Source: Euptelea pleiosperma
Taxonomy: Eukaryota; Streptophyta; Magnoliopsida; Ranunculales; Eupteleaceae
Reading direction: 5' to 3'
Assembly (NCBI GenBank): GCA_035048495.1
Contig: JASUTR010000088.1
Location: 16,137-80,136, forward strand
DNA: 64,000 nucleotides
Positions 60,080 through 64,000 of this stretch are shown here, piece by piece (positions within the stretch are counted from its first letter, which is position 1; each line of letters starts with the position of its first letter). The notes under the pieces are model-generated. The model worked only from the letters and a program-made list of their open reading frames with translations, had not been told where the DNA came from and searched no databases. Position numbers and translations under genes: made by a program.

Positions 60080-63000
60080 CTCCATTACTATTGTTGCAAC
60101 ACATTTGAAGTGTTGAAACAAGATCGTGACAGTCAAAACAAGTTAGCTCCATCCGTGCGTCAACGTCTCAAATTGGACTCAGTTTGTGTGTTACATTCCG
60201 AAGCCTATAACTTGTGACTTTTTCAGAACCGGACCTCGTAATTGGACTCAAACTCTTCCATTATTATTGTTTCAACACATTTGAAGTATTGGAACAAGTT
60301 TCGGGATAGGCGAAACAAGTTAGCTCATCCGTGCGTCAACGTCTCAAATTGGACTCAGTTTGTGTGTTACATTCCGAAGCCTATAACTTGTGACTTTTTC
60401 ACAACCGGACCTCGTAATTTGACTCCAATTCTTCCATTACAATTGTTTCAACACAATTGAAGTGTTGGAACAAGATTTCTCACTGTCGAAACAAGTTAGC
60501 TCCATCCGTGCGTCAACGTCTCAAATTGGACTCAGTTTGTATGTTACATTCCGAAGCCTATAACTTGTGACTTTTTCGCAACCGAACCTCGTAATTAGAC
60601 TCGAATTCTTCCATTACTATTGTTTCAAACACATTGGAATTGTTGGAACAAGATTCGGGACAGTCGAAACAAGTTAGCTCCATCCGTGCGTGAACGTCTC
60701 AAATTGGACTCAGTTTGTGTGTTACATTCCGAAGCCTATAACTTGTGACTTTTTCGCAACCGGACCTCGTAATTGGACTCAAACTCTTCCATTACTATCG
60801 TTGCAACACATTTGAAGTGTTGAAACAAGATTCGTGACAGTCAAAACAAGTTAGCTCCATCCGTGCGTCAACGTCTCAAATTGGACTCAGTTTGTATGTT
60901 ACATTCCGAAGCCTATAACTTGTGACTTTTTCACAACCGGACCTCGTAATTAGACTCGAATTCTTCCATTACAATTGTTTCAACACAATTGAAGTGTTGG
61001 AACAAGATTTATCACTGTCGAAACAAGTTAGCTCCATCCGTGCGTCAACGTCTCAAATTGGACTCAGTTTGTATGTTACATTCCGAAGCCTATAACTTGT
61101 GACTTTTTCGCAACCGAACCTCGTAATTAGACTCGAATTCTTCCATTACTATTGTTTCAACACATTTGAAGTGTTGGAACAAGATTCGTGACAGTCAAAA
61201 CAAGTTAGCTCCAACCGTGCGGTCAACGTCTCAAATTGGACTCAGTTTGTGTGTTACATTCCGAAGCCTATAACTTGTGACTTTTTCGCAACCGGACCTC
61301 GTAATTGGACTCAAACTCTTCCATTACTATTGTTGCAACACATTTGAAGTGTTTGAATAAGATTCATGACTATCGAAACAAGTTAGCTCCATCCGTGCGT
61401 CAACGTCTCAAATTGGACTCAGTTTGTGTGTTACATTCCGAAACCTATAACTTGTGACTTTTTCGGAACCGGACCTCGTAATTGGACTCAAACTCTTCCA
61501 TTACTATTGTTTCAACACATTTGAAGTGTTGGAACAAGATTCGGGACAGTCGAAACAAGTTTGCTCCATTCGTGTGTGAACGTCTCAAATTAGACTCAGT
61601 TTGTGTGTTACATTCCGAAGCCTATAACCTGTGGCTTTTTCGCAACCGGACCTCGTAATTAGACTCGAATTCTTCCATTACAATTGTTTCAACACAATTG
61701 AAGTGTTGGAACAAGATTTATCACTGTCGAAACAAGTTAGCTCCATCCGTGCGTCAACGTCTCAAATTGGACTCAGTTTGTATGTTACATTCCGAAGCCT
61801 ATAACTTGTGACTTTTTTCGCAACCGAACCTCGTAATTAGACTCGAATTCTTCCATTACTATTGTTTCAACACATTGGAATTGTTGGAACAAGATTCGGG
61901 ACAGTCGAAACAAGTTAGCTCCATCCGTGCGTGAACGTCCTCAAATTGGACTCAGTTTGTGTGTTACATTCCGAAGCCTATAACTTGTGACTTTTTCGCA
62001 ACCGGACCTCGTAATTGGAGTCAAAGTCTTCTATTACTATTGTTGCAACACATTTGAAGTGTTGAAACAAGATTCGTGACAGTCAAAACAAGTTAGCTCC
62101 ATCCGTGCGTCAACGTCTCAAATTGGACTCAGTTTGTGTGTTACATTCCGAAGCCTATAACTTGTGACTTTTTCGCAATCGGACCTCGTAATTGGACTCA
62201 AACTCTTCCATTACTATTGTTGCAACACATTTGAAGTGTTGAAACAAGATTCGGGGTAGTCAAAACAAGTTAGCTCCATCCGTGCGTCAACGTCTCAAAT
62301 TGGACTCAGTTTGTATGTTACATTCCGAAGCCTATAACTTGTGACTTTTTCGCAACCGGACCTCGTAATTGGACTCAAACTGTTCCATTACTATTGTTGC
62401 AACACATTTGAAGTGTTGTGAAACAAGATTCGGGATAGTCAAAACAAGTTAGCTCCATCCGTGCGTCAACGTCTCAAATTGGACTCAGTTTGTATGTTAC
62501 ATTCCGAAGCCTATACTTGTGACTTTTTCGCAACCGAACCTCGTAATTAGACTCGAATTCTTCCATTACTATTGTTTCAACACATTTGAAGTGTTGGAAC
62601 AAGATTCGGGACAGTCGAAACAAGTTAGCTCCATCCGTTCGTGAACGTCTCAAATTGGACTCAGTTTGTGTGTTACATTCCGAAGCCGATAACTTGTGAC
62701 TTTTTCGCAACCGGACCTCGTAATTAGACTCGAATTCTTCCATTACAATTGTTTCAAAACATTTGAAGTGTTTGAACAAGATTTATGACTGTCGAAATAA
62801 GTTAGCTCCATCCGTGCGTCAACGTCTCAAATTGGACTAGTTTGTGTGTTACATTCCGAAGCCTATAACTTGTGAATTTTTCGCAACGGACCTCGTAATT
62901 ACTCAAACTCTTCCATTACTATAGTTGCAACACATTTGAAAGTGTTGAAACAAGATTGTGATAGTCAAACAAGTTAGCTCCATCGTGCGTCAACGTCTCA

Positions 63001-64000
63001 AATTGGACTCAGTTTGTGTGTTACATTCCGAAGCCTATAACTTGTGACTTTTTTCGCAATCGGACCTCGTAATTGAACTCAAACTCTTCCATTATTATTG
63101 TTTCAACACATTTGAAGTATTGGAACAAGATTCGGGATATGCGAAACAAGTTAGCTCCATCCGTGCGTCAACGTCTCAAATTGGATTCAGTTGTGTGTTA
63201 CATTCCGAAGCCTATCACTTGTGACTTTTTCGCAACCGGACCTCGTAATTGGACTCAAACTCTTTCCATTACTATTGTTGCAACACATTTGAAGTGTTGA
63301 AACAAGATTCGTGACAGTCAAAACAAGTTAGCTCCAACGTGCGTCAACGTCTCAAATTGGACTCAGTTTGTGTGTTACATTCGAAACCTATAACTTGTGA
63401 CTTTTCGGAACCGGACCTGTAATTGACACAAACATTCCATTACTATTGTTTCAACACATTTGAAGTGTTGGAACAAGATTCGGGACAGTCGAAACAAGTT
63501 TGCTCCATTCGTGCGTGAACGTCTCAAATTAGACTCAGTTTGTGTGTTACATTCCGAAGCCTATAACCTGTGGCTTTTTCGCAACCAGACCTCGTAATTA
63601 GATCGAATTCTTCCATTACAATTGTTTCAACACAATTGAAGTGTTGGAACAAGATTTATCACTGTCGAAACAAGTTAGCTCCATCCGTGGTCAAGTCTCA
63701 AATTGGACTCAGTTTGTATGTTACATTCCGAAGCCTATAACTTGTGACTTTTTTCGCAACCGAACCTCGTAATTAGACTCGAATTCTCCATTACTATTGT
63801 TTCAACACATTGGAATGTTGGAACAAGATCGGGACAGTCGAAACAAGTTAGCTCCATCCGTGCGGTGAACGTCTCAAATTGGACTCCAGTTTGTGTGTTA
63901 CATTCCGAAGCCTATAACTTGTGACTTTTTCGCAACCGGACCTCGTAATTGGAGTCAAAGTCTTCTATTACTATTGTTGCAACACATTTGAAGTGTTGAA
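60080..64000 (+). other. Satellite with dense one-base indels (probable consensus error)
   Basis: More than 30 single- or two-base indels break otherwise invariant words, such as ACTCTCCATT (60081), AGATCGTGAC (60124), TAGCTCATCC (60322), GCGGTCAACG (61220), CGTCCTCAAA (61937), CTATACTTG (62512), CAACGGACC (62885), CATCGTGCG (62983), TTCGAAACC (63381) and GACTCCAGTT (63884). Density rises toward 64000. The preceding 60 kb shows only a handful. Confidence 0.8.

Larger units (their letters stand above)
46106..64000 (+). repeat. 177-bp satellite array, segment 3
   Basis: About 101 monomers, same orientation. It starts inside copy B of the 4780-bp duplication. Further on, multimers of changing length share the marks GTCAGAACAAG, TAATTATACTC and AAACTGTTCC. 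GGAGTCAAAG returns at 57590, 59538, 62017 and 63951. Beyond about 60080 one-base indels become frequent. No gene seen; the array runs off the window end. Confidence 0.96.

Overview
This window is plant (most likely eudicot) constitutive heterochromatin. About 53 of its 64 kb is one head-to-tail satellite array with a 177-bp monomer, roughly 300 copies, all in the same orientation. Two retrotransposons interrupt it. The plant assignment rests on the LINE, whose ORF2 ends in a CX2CX8HX4C zinc knuckle followed by an RNase H domain as in plant L1 elements, and on an LTR element with a plant-type initiator-Met tRNA primer site. I do not recognise the species. A monomer of this length fits a centromeric or pericentromeric satellite, but the sequence alone cannot separate that from another heterochromatic block. 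There are no host genes, rRNA, tRNA, telomere repeats or CRISPR arrays.

Layout. 1-21467: satellite. It opens with three copies of a higher-order repeat (HOR) of 16, 17 and 16 monomers (2828, 3005 and 2828 bp), followed by a 354-bp dimer repeated three times, then a mosaic of variable multimers. 21468-29194: a complete LTR retrotransposon on the minus strand, flanked by a TATAA target duplication. Its two LTRs are 3455 bp each and nearly identical, around only 817 bp of non-coding interior, so it is non-autonomous and very young. 29195-42987: satellite again, in register with the left side once the element is removed. 42986-46105: a 5'-truncated LINE on the minus strand with a 43-nt poly(A) tail and a ~1009-codon open ORF2 fragment (RT, zinc knuckle, RNase H). 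46106-64000: satellite with multimers of 10, 12 and 16 monomers. The last 4 kb carry many one-base indels that look like uncorrected sequencing error.

How it fits together. The array evolves by unequal exchange in whole-monomer steps, seen as HORs of changing length, a 4780-bp tandem duplication (36681-41460 and 41461-49638), and rare breakpoints inside monomers with short homology. The LINE lies in only one copy of the 4780-bp duplication, so the other copy preserves an empty site and shows that the insertion removed 54 bp of target instead of making a target duplication. The LTR element supplies cis signals only and must have been mobilised by proteins from an autonomous relative elsewhere. 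I found no new protein system; the unusual content is array architecture and insertion history.
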